From: Streptomyces endophytica
GTDB lineage: Bacteria; Actinomycetota; Actinomycetes; Streptomycetales; Streptomycetaceae
NCBI RefSeq assembly: GCF_026153355.1
Contig: NZ_CP110636.1
Coordinates: 1,240,001-1,304,000, forward strand
Direction of reading: 5' to 3'
DNA: 64,000 nt
Shown here: piece by piece, positions 23,946 through 33,293 of the stretch
Numbering within the stretch: the first letter of the stretch is position 1
Layout of the letters: each line of letters opens with the position of its first letter
The notes under the pieces: generated by a model
What the model was told of the DNA's origin: nothing
The model's input: the letters and a program-made list of their open reading frames with translations, nothing else
The model's database searches: none
Program-made: the position numbers and the translations under genes

Positions 23946-23950
23946 AGAAC
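23863..23950 (-). pseudogene. 3' remnant of an XRE/DUF5753-type regulator, copy 2
   Basis: FFTEALPESRSLDLIRSYLG and ECGDEHNS before TGA at 23863-23865 align with the copy-1 remnant (ALPESxSLDLxRxYL). Nothing recognisable of the regulator lies further upstream (23950-24110). Confidence 0.55.
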
Positions 23951-24013
23951 GGCCGGCCGCCGACTGGTACCGGGCGGTCGTCCTGGTCGTCGTTGTCGCC
24001 GGCTGGGAGGGGT

Positions 24014-24040
24014 GGCGGGCTGCACCGACCGCAGCCCGCC
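24014..24040. terminator. Perfect 10-bp hairpin
   Basis: GGCGGGCTGC (24014-24023), 7-base loop, GCAGCCCGCC (24031-24040). It lies 68 bp past the stop of the small membrane gene at 24108 and probably terminates it. Confidence 0.65.
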
Positions 24041-24107
24041 GCCTCCCCGGCGGGACGCGCCCCGTCAGGCCGTACGAACTCCCGTTACGCGCCACCCGCC
24101 CGCGCCG

Positions 24108-24299
24108 TCAGTCCGAGCTGAACTTCTTCACCACGGCCCAGATCACGACGATGACGCCGATGGCCAGGATCAGCCATTCCCACCAGTCGAAGACGCCGTC
24201 GCCGCCGCCTCCGTAGGTGCCGGTGTGGTGGTAGTGGTGGGAATGGTGGGAGCCACGGGCCAGTAGCTCGTAGGCGAGGTCCCCCGTAATCGGCTTCAT
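24108..24299 (-). CDS. Small single-pass membrane protein with His cluster
   Basis: 63 residues: a short N-terminal segment, HSHHYHHTGTYGGGG (five His in seven residues, then Gly run), and one membrane helix WWEWLILAIGVIVVIWAVV followed by KKFSSD. ATG at 24299. I do not recognise a family; the His cluster could bind metal. It lies 108 bp beyond the 3' end of the P-type ATPase gene on the same strand, so the two may be cotranscribed. Confidence 0.6.
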   Translation of the reverse strand: MKPITGDLAYELLARGSHHSHHYHHTGTYGGGGDGVFDWWEWLILAIGVIVVIWAVVKKFSSD

Positions 24300-24406
24300 G
24301 GGGCGGAGGGTAGGGGGACGGGCAGCGGGGGCGCCACGGCGGCACGGGTTCTGTGACCGGGATGAGATGCGGGCGGGACGGGACGGGGGCGGGCGGACGC
24401 GCGGGC

Positions 24407-27226
24407 TCAGGCGGGGAAGCGGCGGGCGATCCGGCGCCAGGTGAGTTCCAGGAGGGCCGAGGCCACGAGGGCGACGGCGACGGCCGTCCACGGCATCACC
24501 GTGCCGACCAGGCGGAGGTCGAAGAAGGCCTGGAGCCACGGGGTCGCGAGGACGACGAGGAAGGCCACGGCCATGGTGAGGATGAGGGCGATCCGCCACC
24601 AGGTGTAGGGGCGGGCGATGGTCGCCAGGACCCACAGGGCGGTGAGGAAGAGGGTCAGGGTCGCGGCGCTGGTCTCGGCGGCGAGGGAGCCGGGCCCGGT
24701 GTAGTGGGCGCGCGCCAGGAGGTAGGTGGCGAAGGCGGCCAGGCCGGTGATGAGACCGGAGGGGATCGCATAGCGCATGACCCGGCGGACGAAGTGCGGA
24801 CGGGCGCGTTCCTTGTTCGGGGCGAGGGCCAGGAAGAACGCGGGCACACCGATCGTCAGCGTGGAGAGCAGGGTGAGGTGCCGCGGCAGGTACGGGTACG
24901 GGATCTGCCAGCAGGCCACCAGGATGGCGAGCAGGACCGAATAGACGGTCTTGGTGAGGAAGAGGGTGGCGACACGGGTGATGTTGCCGATCACCCGGCG
25001 GCCCTCGGCGACCACCGAAGGCAGGGTCGCGAAGCTGTTGTTGAGCAGGACGATCTGGGCCACCGCGCGGGTGGCCTCGGAGCCGGAACCCATGGACACG
25101 CCGATGTCGGCGTCCTTGAGGGCGAGCACGTCGTTCACACCGTCGCCGGTCATCGCGACGGTGTGGCCGCGGGACTGCAGGGCGCCGACCATCTCCCGCT
25201 TCTGCTGCGGGGTGACGCGGCCGAAGACCGTGCCCTCGTCGAGGACGGCGGCCAACGCGTCCCGATCGGCCGGGAGTCGGGGCAGTTGGCGGGCGTCCAC
25301 GGGAGCGTCGGCACCCGGCAGCCCGAGTTTGCCGGCGACCGCGCCGACCGAGACCGCGTTGTCGCCGGAGATGACCTTGGCATGCACCCGCTGCTCACCG
25401 AAGTAGCGCAGGGTGTCGGGCGCGTCGGGGCGCAGCCGTTGTTCCAGGACGACCAGCGCGGTGGGCCGGACATCCCGGGCGACCTCGGGGTCGTCCAGCT
25501 CGCGGGTGGCACGGGCGAGGAGCAGGACGCGCAGGCCCTGGGCGTTGAGGTCGTCGGTCTCGGTCAGGGTGCGGTCCGTCGGCGGCAGCAGGACGTCGGG
25601 GGCACCCAGCAGCCAGGTACTGGATTCTCCGTCCGGGCCGTTGAAGGACGCACCGCTGTATTTGCGGGCGGAGGAGAACGGGAGCGACCGGGTGCAGCGC
25701 CAGGACCCGTCCGCGGGATAGGCGTCGATGACGGCCTGGAGGGAGGCGTTGGGGCGGGGATCGGCGTCACCCAGGGCACTGAGGACCTGGCGGACGTAGG
25801 ACTCGCTCTGGGCTTGGCGGGCGGGGGGCTCGTGGGTGGCGGGCTCGTGGGTGGAGGGCTGGTCGGTGGCGGGCCTGTCGGTGTCGGTGGCGGGCCTGGC
25901 GGGGGCGGTGGCGGTGGCGGGGTCGGCGTAGGACCCGCCCGGGCCGTCGAGGGACCCGCCCGTGCCGTCGAGGACGCGCAGGTCACAAACGTCCATGCCG
26001 CCCTCCGTCAGCGTTCCGGTCTTGTCCAGGCAGACCACGTCGACCCGGGCCAGACCTTCGATGGCGGGGAGTTCCTGGACGAGGCACTGTTTGCGGCCGA
26101 GCCGGATGACGCCGATGGCGAAGGCGACCGAGGTCAGCAGCACCAGCCCCTCGGGGATCATCGGGACGATGCCGGCGACCATCCGCCGGATCGCGGCGTC
26201 GCCGGGCAGCCCGAGGGTGAGCAGATGGCTGAGGATCAGGCCGAGCGCGGTCGGGATCATCATCCACGTCACGTACTTGAGGATCCGGCTGATGCCGGTA
26301 CGCAGTTCGGAGTGGACCAGCGTGAAACGGCTGGCCTCCTCCGCGAGCTGCGCGGCGTACGCCTCGCGGCCGACCTTGGTCGCGGTGAAGGCGCCACCGC
26401 CCGCCACGACGAAGCTGCCGGACATCACCGGGTCCCCGGGCTTCTTCACGACCGGGTCGGCCTCGCCGGTGAGCAGCGATTCGTCGATCTCCAGCCCGTC
26501 GGTCTCCCCCACCTCGCCGTCGACCACGACCTTGTCGCCCGGGCCGAGCTCGATGACGTCGTCGAGGACGACCTCGGAGGTGGGGATACGGGAGGCGGTG
26601 CCGTCCCGGCGGACGGTCGGCTGCGCCTCGCCGATCACCGCCAGCTTGTCGAGCGTCCTCTTGGCGCGCAGTTCCTGGACGATGCCGATGCCGGTGTTGG
26701 CGACGATCACAAAGCCGAACAGCCCGTCCTGGATCGGCCCGACGATGAGGATGATCGCGAAGAGGACGCCGATGATCGCGTTGAAACGGGTGAAGACGTT
26801 GGCGCGAACGATCTCTACGGCGGAGCGCGAGGACCGCACGGGCACGTCGTTGACCTCACCCCGGGCAACGCGCTCGGCGACCTGGGCGGGGGTCAGGCCG
26901 GGGAGCGGTGAGGGGTGACTGGCAGGGGCGCGGCCGACGGACGACCGGCCGACCACTTCGGGACCACCCGGGGGGCTGTCGACCGGTCCGGCCCGCCCCG
27001 AGTCTGCCGGCTCGGGGTCGGCCGGCTCGCGATCGGCCGACTGCCGGTCGCCCGGTTCATGGTCCGCCCGATCCCGGTTTGTCGGCTCACGATCGGCCCG
27101 ACCCCGGCTCGTCGGCTCACGATCGGCCCGTTCCCGCGCGCCCGGCTCACCACCGGTCGATTTTCGGCCACCCGATTCGCCGCTCGGTACGGGGTGCTCG
27201 GCTCCGGTTCGGGCCCGCTCCGTCAT
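24407..27226 (-). CDS. P-type cation-transporting ATPase (CtpE/HAD-IC type)
   Basis: 939 residues. All P-type motifs are present: actuator [10 protein letters not shown] (about 250), [14 protein letters not shown] in M4, phosphorylation site [12 protein letters not shown] (Asp near 400), and the hinge [22 protein letters not shown] (about 692). Eight to ten membrane helices flank these, with six C-terminal helices as in calcium/magnesium ATPases. The IPEGL M4 motif and overall layout resemble mycobacterial CtpE, a calcium-uptake ATPase; the ion here is inferred. Two oddities: an N-terminal disordered repeat ([16 protein letters not shown] type, residues 25-75) and a Pro/Thr/Ala insertion after the DKTGT loop (about 415-465). 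Confidence 0.92.
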   Translation of the reverse strand: MTERARTGAEHPVPSGESGGRKSTGGEPGARERADREPTSRGRADREPTNRDRADHEPGDRQSADREPADPEPADSGRAGPVDSPPGGPEVVGRSSVGRAPASHPSPLPGLTPAQVAERVARGEVNDVPVRSSRSAVEIVRANVFTRFNAIIGVLFAIILIVGPIQDGLFGFVIVANTGIGIVQELRAKRTLDKLAVIGEAQPTVRRDGTASRIPTSEVVLDDVIELGPGDKVVVDGEVGETDGLEIDESLLTGEADPVVKKPGDPVMSGSFVVAGGGAFTATKVGREAYAAQLAEEASRFTLVHSELRTGISRILKYVTWMMIPTALGLILSHLLTLGLPGDAAIRRMVAGIVPMIPEGLVLLTSVAFAIGVIRLGRKQCLVQELPAIEGLARVDVVCLDKTGTLTEGGMDVCDLRVLDGTGGSLDGPGGSYADPATATAPARPATDTDRPATDQPSTHEPATHEPPARQAQSESYVRQVLSALGDADPRPNASLQAVIDAYPADGSWRCTRSLPFSSARKYSGASFNGPDGESSTWLLGAPDVLLPPTDRTLTETDDLNAQGLRVLLLARATRELDDPEVARDVRPTALVVLEQRLRPDAPDTLRYFGEQRVHAKVISGDNAVSVGAVAGKLGLPGADAPVDARQLPRLPADRDALAAVLDEGTVFGRVTPQQKREMVGALQSRGHTVAMTGDGVNDVLALKDADIGVSMGSGSEATRAVAQIVLLNNSFATLPSVVAEGRRVIGNITRVATLFLTKTVYSVLLAILVACWQIPYPYLPRHLTLLSTLTIGVPAFFLALAPNKERARPHFVRRVMRYAIPSGLITGLAAFATYLLARAHYTGPGSLAAETSAATLTLFLTALWVLATIARPYTWWRIALILTMAVAFLVVLATPWLQAFFDLRLVGTVMPWTAVAVALVASALLELTWRRIARRFPA

Positions 27227-27254
27227 GCCCTCGACGTTACGGGCGAAATGCCAG

Positions 27255-27420
27255 GATCACCCGTCGGCCGACGGCCCAACGGGACAGAACCACCGATCGA
27301 CCGGGATGCCCAACGAGACAGGATTACCCGTCAACCGGGAGACCCAACGGGAGTCGGCCGTCCGAACCCAACGGGAGTCGGCCGTCCGACCCAGCCGTCC
27401 GACCCAACGGAAGAGGACCG
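27255..27420. repeat. CCCAACGGGAGTCGGCCGTCCGA repeat upstream of the ATPase gene
   Basis: Degenerate 22-30 bp units based on CCCAACGGGA; two adjacent units at about 27345-27390 are identical (GGAGTCGGCCGTCCGA). It covers most of the DUF2530-ATPase gap, so it lies in the ATPase leader. A related GATCGGCC repeat is translated in the ATPase N-terminus (about 27000-27130). Confidence 0.65.
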
Positions 27421-27433
27421 CCGCGCCGAACGG

Positions 27434-27712
27434 TCAGTGCGCGTCCGTAGCGGTCGCCGCCTGCTTGGCCGCGGCGTCACGCTTGATGGCGGCGTCACGC
27501 TTGCGGACGTACCAGATGCCCAGCAGGCCGAGGCCGCCGCCGGCCAGGCAGGTCCACACCCACCAGGCGTGACCGCGGTCGGCGAACCAGCCGTAGAAGG
27601 GGAGCTGGCCGAGGAAGAGCACGAACCAGATGATGGTGCCGCCGGTGATCGTGCCGACGACAGGGCCCTCGAGAGGCGCCGGGGCCTCGCGCAGTTCGGA
27701 CTTCTTCCACAT
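27434..27712 (-). CDS. DUF2530 membrane protein
   Basis: 92 residues beginning MWKKSELREAPAPLEGPVVG at ATG 27712, with two membrane helices (TITGGTIIWFVLFLGQLPFY and AWWVWTCLAGGGLGLLGIWYV) and a basic Ala-rich tail. This is the layout of the actinobacterial DUF2530 family, function unknown. A GTG/ATG further upstream (27751) is open but unneeded. In Streptomyces it commonly sits next to this NCS2 permease gene, which is divergent here. Confidence 0.85.
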   Translation of the reverse strand: MWKKSELREAPAPLEGPVVGTITGGTIIWFVLFLGQLPFYGWFADRGHAWWVWTCLAGGGLGLLGIWYVRKRDAAIKRDAAAKQAATATDAH

Positions 27713-27961
27713 GGTGCTCAGCTTACGGGGGCCGGCCGGGCGGCCTTCCATCAGAGTTGCCGTTGAGTGCGGCCCGTACCCACCAAGGGTCTACGCGCGG
27801 AGATAGCGATCACTGCATTGTTTATTCATACTGAACCTTTCTGGATCTGACTGTTTTGAATCGTTGATTCATCCAATCTGATCCGGATAGTGATGCTCCT
27901 GTACGTGTTCCGGGCCCTCGGGCCCCTGCGCCTGCCCAGGCCCGTCCGACTGAGGTCCCGC

Positions 27962-29431
27962 ATGTCCCCCTCGGCCACCACGCCGGTCGACACCCTTGAG
28001 AACCCGGCCCCGCAGCCCCCGAAGAACGGTTTCGACCGGTTCTTCAAGATCTCCGAGCGGGGGTCCACGGTCGGCCGTGAACTCCGCGGCGGGCTGGCCA
28101 CGTTCTTCGCGATGGCCTACATCATCGTGCTGAACCCGATCATTCTTGGCTCCGGAGTCGACAAGTTCGGCCACCACCTCGACAACGGGCAGCTGGTCAC
28201 CGCCACCGCCCTGATGGCCGGCCTGAGCACCGTCCTGATGGGCCTGCTCGGCAACGTCCCGATCGCCATCGCCGCCGGCCTCGGCATCAACGCCGTGGTC
28301 TCCCTCCAGCTCGCCCCCAAGATGAGCTGGCCGGACGCGATGGGCATGGTCGTGCTCGCCGGTCTGGTGCTGATGATCCTGGTCGCCTCCGGCCTGCGGC
28401 AGCGCGTCATGGACGCGATCCCCAACGGCCTGCGGCGCGCCATCGCGATCGGCATCGGCCTGTTCATCTCGCTGATCGGCCTGGTGGACTCCGGCTTCGT
28501 CAGCCGCAACCCGGACGCCGCGCACACCACCGTCCCGATGGGGCTGGGCCAGGGCGGTCAGCTCAAGGGCTGGCCGGTGCTGGTCTTCATCATCGGCCTG
28601 GCCCTGATGTTCGTGCTGGTCGTACGCAAGACCAAGGGCGCGATCCTGATCGGGATGGTCACCATGGCCGTCGTCGCGATCATCATCAACGCGGTCACCA
28701 ACACCCCGGACGCGGCGTGGGGCCTGGCGGTCCCGAACGTCCCCGACAAGATCATCGGTGCCCCGGACTTCGGACTGATCGGCCACATCAGCCTCTTCGG
28801 CGGCTTCAAGGAAGTCGGCGTACTCACCGGCTGCCTGTTCGTCTTCACCGTGCTGCTCTCCGGCTTCTTCGACGCGATGGGCACCATCATCGGCGTCGGC
28901 GAGGAGGCCGGGCTGACCGACGAGAACGGCAACCTGCCGGGCATGGGCCGGATCCTGATGGTCGACGGCATCGCGGTCGCGGGCGGCGGCTTCGGCTCCG
29001 CCTCCGCGAATACCTGCTTCGTGGAGTCCACGGCCGGCGTCGGCGAGGGGGCCCGGACCGGCCTGGCGAACCTGATGACCGGCGGCCTCTTCCTGCTGGC
29101 GCTGATCTTCACGCCGCTGGCGACGGTGGTGCCCTCGCAGGCCGCCACCCCCGCGCTCCTCGTCGTCGGCTTCCTGATCATGGCCGCCAACGTGCGGGAC
29201 ATCGACTGGGGCGACCCCACCGTCGGCATCCCGGCGTTCCTGACGATCATCTCGATGCCGTTCACCTACAGCATCACCAACGGCATCGGCATCGGCGTGC
29301 TCGCCTACATCCTGCTGCGCACCGCCACCGGGCGCTTCAAGCAGATCCCGTGGCTGCTGGACGTCGTCGGCCTCTGCTTCCTGGTCTACTTCCTGCTGCA
29401 CCCGATCGAGCTGGCGCTCGGGGTCAAGTAG
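27962..29431 (+). CDS. NCS2 (AzgA-type) purine permease
   Basis: 489 residues, about 12-13 membrane helices. AzgA signatures: REGLRGGLATFFAMAYI-like RELRGGLATFFAMAYIIVLNP, GLGINAVVSLQLAPKMSWPD, TVLLSGFFDAMGTIIGVGEEAG and ASANTCFVESTAGVGEGART (the substrate/proton-coupling region). Transports hypoxanthine, guanine or adenine with protons. ATG at 27962 has GAGG 7 bases upstream; the open frame back to 27890 lacks a ribosome binding site. The AT-rich segment 27800-27890 upstream is the likely promoter (TTGATT at about 27862 and GATAGT at about 27886). Confidence 0.92.
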   Translation: MSPSATTPVDTLENPAPQPPKNGFDRFFKISERGSTVGRELRGGLATFFAMAYIIVLNPIILGSGVDKFGHHLDNGQLVTATALMAGLSTVLMGLLGNVPIAIAAGLGINAVVSLQLAPKMSWPDAMGMVVLAGLVLMILVASGLRQRVMDAIPNGLRRAIAIGIGLFISLIGLVDSGFVSRNPDAAHTTVPMGLGQGGQLKGWPVLVFIIGLALMFVLVVRKTKGAILIGMVTMAVVAIIINAVTNTPDAAWGLAVPNVPDKIIGAPDFGLIGHISLFGGFKEVGVLTGCLFVFTVLLSGFFDAMGTIIGVGEEAGLTDENGNLPGMGRILMVDGIAVAGGGFGSASANTCFVESTAGVGEGARTGLANLMTGGLFLLALIFTPLATVVPSQAATPALLVVGFLIMAANVRDIDWGDPTVGIPAFLTIISMPFTYSITNGIGIGVLAYILLRTATGRFKQIPWLLDVVGLCFLVYFLLHPIELALGVK

Positions 29432-29661
29432 CCGGCCGGCACTGCCTCCCTCGCCGCCCGCCTCCTTCCTCTACGGCAACGAACACGGAGAGTTATTTGT
29501 TCCTGCCTTAGAGTAGCGGAGAGTGAGGGATTTAGGTAGGCGGCCTGGGGTGCCTGCCGGGCACTCGGGCGCGGGGGCGGCCTCCTGGACGCACCTGAAG
29601 GCACCTGAACACCCGGACGCGCCTGGATGCACCCGGATGCGTTTGGGTGCACTGGGGACGT
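29432..29661. other. Intergenic region with short ACCTGAAGGC/ACCCGGACGC repeats
   Basis: No gene. An AT-rich patch (29490-29535) is followed by a hairpin-capable GTGCCTGCCGGGCAC and by four to five degenerate 10-14 bp units (GCACCTGAAG, CACCCGGATG) at 29587-29650, between the permease stop and the ribbon-helix-helix gene stop. Confidence 0.45.
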
Positions 29662-29853
29662 TCAGGTGACCGTTCCCCAGACGCCGAGGCGTTCGGTCTC
29701 GTCGACCGAGGTCTTGAAGCGTTCATCGAAGTCTTCGCGGATGAGTGTCCGGACGACATAGTCCTGGACGCTCATTCCGCGTTTTGTGGCGTGCTGCCGA
29801 ATGCGCTCCAGCAGCTCCCCGTCCACGCGCAGGCTGAGCACTCGCGATCCCAT
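29662..29853 (-). CDS. Ribbon-helix-helix (CopG-like) small protein
   Basis: 63 residues from ATG 29853: MGSRVLSLRVDGELLERIRQ then HATKRGMSVQDYVVRTLIREDF. The strand RVLSLRVD and helix ELLERIRQHATKRG-MSVQDYVVR are the ribbon-helix-helix fold of CopG/Arc antitoxins and repressors. A longer form starting at GTG 29910 adds a basic extension. No toxin gene is adjacent, so it is probably a stand-alone DNA-binding protein, possibly acting on its own promoter. Divergent from marR. Confidence 0.65.
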   Translation of the reverse strand: MGSRVLSLRVDGELLERIRQHATKRGMSVQDYVVRTLIREDFDERFKTSVDETERLGVWGTVT

Positions 29854-29971
29854 ACGGACACGGTCCCGCCCCTGAGCGGTCAGGTGTGTCACTTTCCGCC
29901 GCGTCCTCACTCATATGGGTGATCCGCGAGGAGTAGCAGCTTCTCGCTTTCCTTAGAGAGGGTAATGAGTT

Positions 29972-30448
29972 ATGCTAAAGACCATGCCGGAACTGTCCCA
30001 CTCCCAGCCGGAAGGCGGGGAGGGCTCCCCAGAGGACGCGGCCGCGGTCAATGCCCTGCGGTCCGCCGTGATGCGCCTGTCCCGCCGCCTGAAGCACCAG
30101 CGGGTGGACGAATCGCTGACGCCCACCGAGATGTCGGTGCTCGGAATGCTGGCCCGGTGCGGCCACGCCACCCCCGGCGAGCTGGCACGCAAGGAGCATG
30201 TGCAGCCGCCGTCGATGACCCGCATCGTGGCCATGCTGGAGGCCAAGGGACTGGTCCGGCTGGAGCCCCACCCCGACGACCGCCGCCAGAAGGTCGTCAC
30301 CCAGACCGAAGAGGCCGAGGCGATGCTGGAGGAGAGCCGCCGTCGGCGCAACGCCTGGCTCGCCGAGCTGGCCTCCGGACTGGACGAGGACGAGTGGGCC
30401 AAGCTCCGGGCCGCCGCGCCCGTACTGGAGAAGCTGGCACAGCTGTAG
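29972..30448 (+). CDS. MarR-family transcriptional regulator
   Basis: 158 residues. Winged helix: LTPTEMSVLGMLARCGHATP GELARKEHV, QPPSMTRIVAMLEAKGLVRLEPHPDDRRQKVV with the conserved D-x-R wing. Start is ATG 29972 or 29984 (MPELSHSQ). It precedes the MFS gene by 30 bp in the same direction, the usual arrangement of a MarR repressor with the efflux pump it controls. An AT-rich stretch (TTAGAGAGGGTAATGAGTT) just upstream is a candidate autoregulatory site. Confidence 0.92.
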   Translation: MLKTMPELSHSQPEGGEGSPEDAAAVNALRSAVMRLSRRLKHQRVDESLTPTEMSVLGMLARCGHATPGELARKEHVQPPSMTRIVAMLEAKGLVRLEPHPDDRRQKVVTQTEEAEAMLEESRRRRNAWLAELASGLDEDEWAKLRAAAPVLEKLAQL

Positions 30449-30478
30449 AGAACACGAGGCCGAGGAGGCGAACCCACT

Positions 30479-32245
30479 TTGAGTACGGGATCCGGAGCAC
30501 ACTCCGCCCCCGCACCGAACTCCTACGACAACGCGGTTCACGGTGACGCGACTTACGGCGACACCGGTCACGATGGCACGGTTCACGGTGACGCCGTTCA
30601 CGCCGTTCACGCCGTTCACGATGACGCCGTTCACGATGGATCCGTTCGCGGAGACGCCGCGCACGGCGGCGCGAACTCGGATACCGCGATACCGATCCGC
30701 TCCACTTCGGCCGATGTGACCGCATCCGATGTGACCATGCCTGAGGTGACCACACCTGAGGTGACCAGGGCCGACGCGGCTGGGGGCGAGGCGGCCAAGA
30801 CCACCTCGCACATCCGGGCCCGTGGCGGGCGTATCCCGGCCCCTGCCTCCGCCTCCGCCCCCGCGCCCGCGCCCGCCCCCGGCGCCCGTATAGCCAACGG
30901 TCCCGCTGCCGCGCCGCGCACAGAAACACCGCGTAAGGGCACGTTCAGTTCGCTCCGGATTCGTAACTACCGTCTGTTCGCCACGGGACAGATGGTGTCC
31001 AACACCGGTACCTGGATGCAGCGCATCGCCCAGGACTGGCTGGTGCTCAGCCTTACCGGTTCCTCCGCCGCGGTCGGTATCACCACCGCGCTGCAGTTCC
31101 TGCCGATGCTGCTGTTCGGCCTCTACGGCGGGGTGATCGCCGACCGCTTCGCCAAGCGCAAGCTGCTGCTGCTCACCCAGTCCGCGATGGGCCTCACCGG
31201 CCTCGCCCTCGCCGCGCTCACGCTCACCGGGCACGTCCAGGTGTGGCACGTCTACCTGGTCGCCTTCCTGCTCGGCCTGGTCACCGTCGTGGACAACCCC
31301 GCCCGCCAGGCGTTCGTCTCCGAGATGGTCGGCCAGGACGAACTGCGCAACGCCGTCAGCCTCAACTCCGCCAACTTCCAGTCCGCGCGCCTGATCGGCC
31401 CCGCCGTCGCCGGTGTCCTGATCACCGCCTTCGGCAGCGGCTGGGCCTTCCTCCTCAACGGCCTGTCCTTCGTGGCACCGGTCGCCGGTCTGCTGATGAT
31501 GCGGACCGCCGAACTCCACAAGGTCGACCGCGTCCCGCGCAGCAAGGGCCAACTGCGCGAGGGCCTGCGCTATGTGTCCGGCCGCCCCGACCTGATCTGG
31601 CCCATCGTCCTGGTCGGGTTCATCGGCACCTTCGGCTTCAACTTCCCGATCTGGCTGACCGCGTTCGTCTATCACGTCTTCCACCAGGGCGCCGGTACGT
31701 ACGCCCTGTTCAACGGCCTGATGGCGGCCGGCTCGCTGATCGGCGCGCTGCTCGCGGCCCGCCGTGGCAGCTCGCGGCTGCGGCTGCTGGTGGGCGCTGC
31801 ACTGCTCTTCGGCCTCCTGGAGGTCACCGCCGCGCTCGCCCCGTCGTTCTGGGTCTTCGCGGCGCTGCTCGCCCCGATCGGCATGGTCGGCCTGACGATC
31901 AACGTCACCGCCAACTCCAGCGTCCAGATGGCCACCGACCCGCTGATGCGGGGCCGGGTGATGAGCCTGTTCATGATGGTCTTCATGGGCGGCACCCCGC
32001 TGGGTGCCCCGATCGTCGGCTGGGTCACCGACGCCTTCGGCGCCCGGATCGGCTTCCTGGCCGGCGGTCTCATCTCCATGGCGGCCGCGGCCCTGATCGG
32101 CCTGATCCTCGCCCGGGTCGGCGGCCTCCGCCTCAAGATCGACCTGCGCCCCGGCCACCCGCACGTCAGGTTCGTCCCCCGGGCCCCGGCAGTACGCGGT
32201 CCGAGGGGCAGGAGCTGGCTCCGGCGGCGTAGGCGCACGGCGTAG
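30479..32245 (+). CDS. MFS transporter (efflux type) with His/Asp-rich N-terminal repeat
   Basis: 588 residues starting at TTG 30479, after GAGGAGG. The first 155 residues are cytosolic and low-complexity: a repeat of HGDAVHAVHAVHDDAVH type (about residues 20-60), then Ser/Thr/Ala and Pro/Ala runs. The transporter proper starts near SLRIRNYRLFATGQMVSNTGTWMQRIAQDWLV, with loop motif GVIADRFAKRKLLL (MFS motif A) and about 12 helices, typical of the enterobactin-exporter-like DHA3 group. Substrate unknown; cotranscription with marR suggests drug or aromatic-acid efflux. The His-rich tail encoded by 9-bp repeats is unusual for this family. Confidence 0.9.
   Translation: MSTGSGAHSAPAPNSYDNAVHGDATYGDTGHDGTVHGDAVHAVHAVHDDAVHDGSVRGDAAHGGANSDTAIPIRSTSADVTASDVTMPEVTTPEVTRADAAGGEAAKTTSHIRARGGRIPAPASASAPAPAPAPGARIANGPAAAPRTETPRKGTFSSLRIRNYRLFATGQMVSNTGTWMQRIAQDWLVLSLTGSSAAVGITTALQFLPMLLFGLYGGVIADRFAKRKLLLLTQSAMGLTGLALAALTLTGHVQVWHVYLVAFLLGLVTVVDNPARQAFVSEMVGQDELRNAVSLNSANFQSARLIGPAVAGVLITAFGSGWAFLLNGLSFVAPVAGLLMMRTAELHKVDRVPRSKGQLREGLRYVSGRPDLIWPIVLVGFIGTFGFNFPIWLTAFVYHVFHQGAGTYALFNGLMAAGSLIGALLAARRGSSRLRLLVGAALLFGLLEVTAALAPSFWVFAALLAPIGMVGLTINVTANSSVQMATDPLMRGRVMSLFMMVFMGGTPLGAPIVGWVTDAFGARIGFLAGGLISMAAAALIGLILARVGGLRLKIDLRPGHPHVRFVPRAPAVRGPRGRSWLRRRRRTA
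30534..30670. repeat. In-frame 9-bp repeat (CACGCCGTT / GACGCCGTT) in the MFS gene
   Basis: Units of 9 bp (GTTCACGGTGAC, GCCGTTCAC, GATGACGCC) repeat about 14 times, preserving the reading frame and encoding VH, DA and HD dipeptide repeats. Period 9 keeps the frame, so copy number can vary without destroying the gene. Confidence 0.7.
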
Positions 32246-32344
32246 GGGGCGGCGTACGGCGGCTCGGCTGGTTCGTCGAGCCGAGCCACCGAGCGCGTGG
32301 CTTCTCCGGCTTGCTCCCGGCCCGGTCTCCCCGCCCTCAGGGCG

Positions 32345-33055
32345 TCAGGGCGTGGTGCGGCGCTGGTCGTCGCTGGTTTGGCGGAGGCGCTCGGTGTGGC
32401 GGGTGAGGTCGTCGATGCGGGCGGCGAGTTGGGGGTGGCGGTGCTGGAGGTGGGGGCGGGTGGCGGTGAGTGGGGCGATGAGCCGGGCGGCGTCGTCGTC
32501 GCCGAGGGCCTGGCCGAGTTCTTCGAGGGGCGTGCGGGCGGCGGTGGGCAGGTCGGTCAGGGCGGCGATCTGGCCGGCGAGGCGCCGCAGGTCGGCGGCG
32601 TTGTGGCGGGCCCAGGCGGTGACGCTGCGGTCGGCGGCGCGGCGGTCGCGGGTGGCCTTGACGCGTTGCTCGCCGGTGGTGCCGGTGGCGCCGGGGCGGA
32701 GCCGCAGATAGCGGCGTTCGGCGGCCTGGCGGCTGGCCACTCCGAGCGGTTCGGCCAGGTCGGCCCAGCTGGCGCCGGCCTCCCGGGCGGTCTCGATCAG
32801 CCCCGTCTCCCACGTCGCCAGCCGCTCACGTACCGCGCGCAACAACAGCAGCGAGGCCAGCACCTGCTCGACATGGCTGCCCTCCGCGGCTGACGGGGCG
32901 TTCCCCGCCGCCGCATGGTCCGGCTCGCCGGCCGGGGCGTCGGTCTCCGTCGTGCGGGCGGTGCGCAGGGCCTCGTCGATGGCGCGGAGCGCAGCCGTGG
33001 CGGCGGGGAAGGACGCGGGTGCGGCGCTCTGGGGCTGTTCGTCGTCTGCGGGCAC
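32345..33055 (-). CDS. Predicted DNA-binding regulator, Hsp18-regulator-like
   Basis: 236 residues. The central part is a helix-turn-helix: ERLATWETGLIETAREAGASW ADLAEPLGVASRQAAERRYLRLR, the layout of actinobacterial proteins annotated as HSP18 transcriptional regulators. The flanks are Ala/Glu-rich helices (LRRLAGQIAALTDLP, LEELGQALGDDDAARLIAPL) that may dimerise. No hsp18 gene is in the window, so the link is by resemblance only. ATG 33055; GAGA upstream. It faces away from the ThpR gene across a 238-bp region. Confidence 0.6.
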   Translation of the reverse strand: MPADDEQPQSAAPASFPAATAALRAIDEALRTARTTETDAPAGEPDHAAAGNAPSAAEGSHVEQVLASLLLLRAVRERLATWETGLIETAREAGASWADLAEPLGVASRQAAERRYLRLRPGATGTTGEQRVKATRDRRAADRSVTAWARHNAADLRRLAGQIAALTDLPTAARTPLEELGQALGDDDAARLIAPLTATRPHLQHRHPQLAARIDDLTRHTERLRQTSDDQRRTTP

Positions 33056-33293
33056 GGGTCTCTCCTTCGCGACGTATCGGCGACAAGACGCGGGACACCA
33101 CGAGGTCGGTGCCCGTCTCGGGGCAAGACCTCACGTTGTCCGGACCTCGGTGTCAACTCGCCGATGACGTTCCCTATGTCATCCACCCGATGACAAAGTA
33201 CCGCGGGAGTCAGGCGAAGCGCACGACCGAGGACGGGGAACCGGTCGCTTCCGGTCGCGGCCGTACGGGGTCCGGCTGCGCCACACTGACCGC

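Noticed and set aside
24353..26911. 852-codon open frame antisense to the P-type ATPase
   Set aside because: The Gly/Arg/Asp/Val-rich product has no fold and mirrors the third-position GC bias of the real gene on the other strand.
29975..32164. 729-codon frame antisense to marR and the MFS transporter
   Set aside because: It crosses two well-identified genes and their spacer with no ribosome binding site; product is low-complexity Gly/Asp/His.
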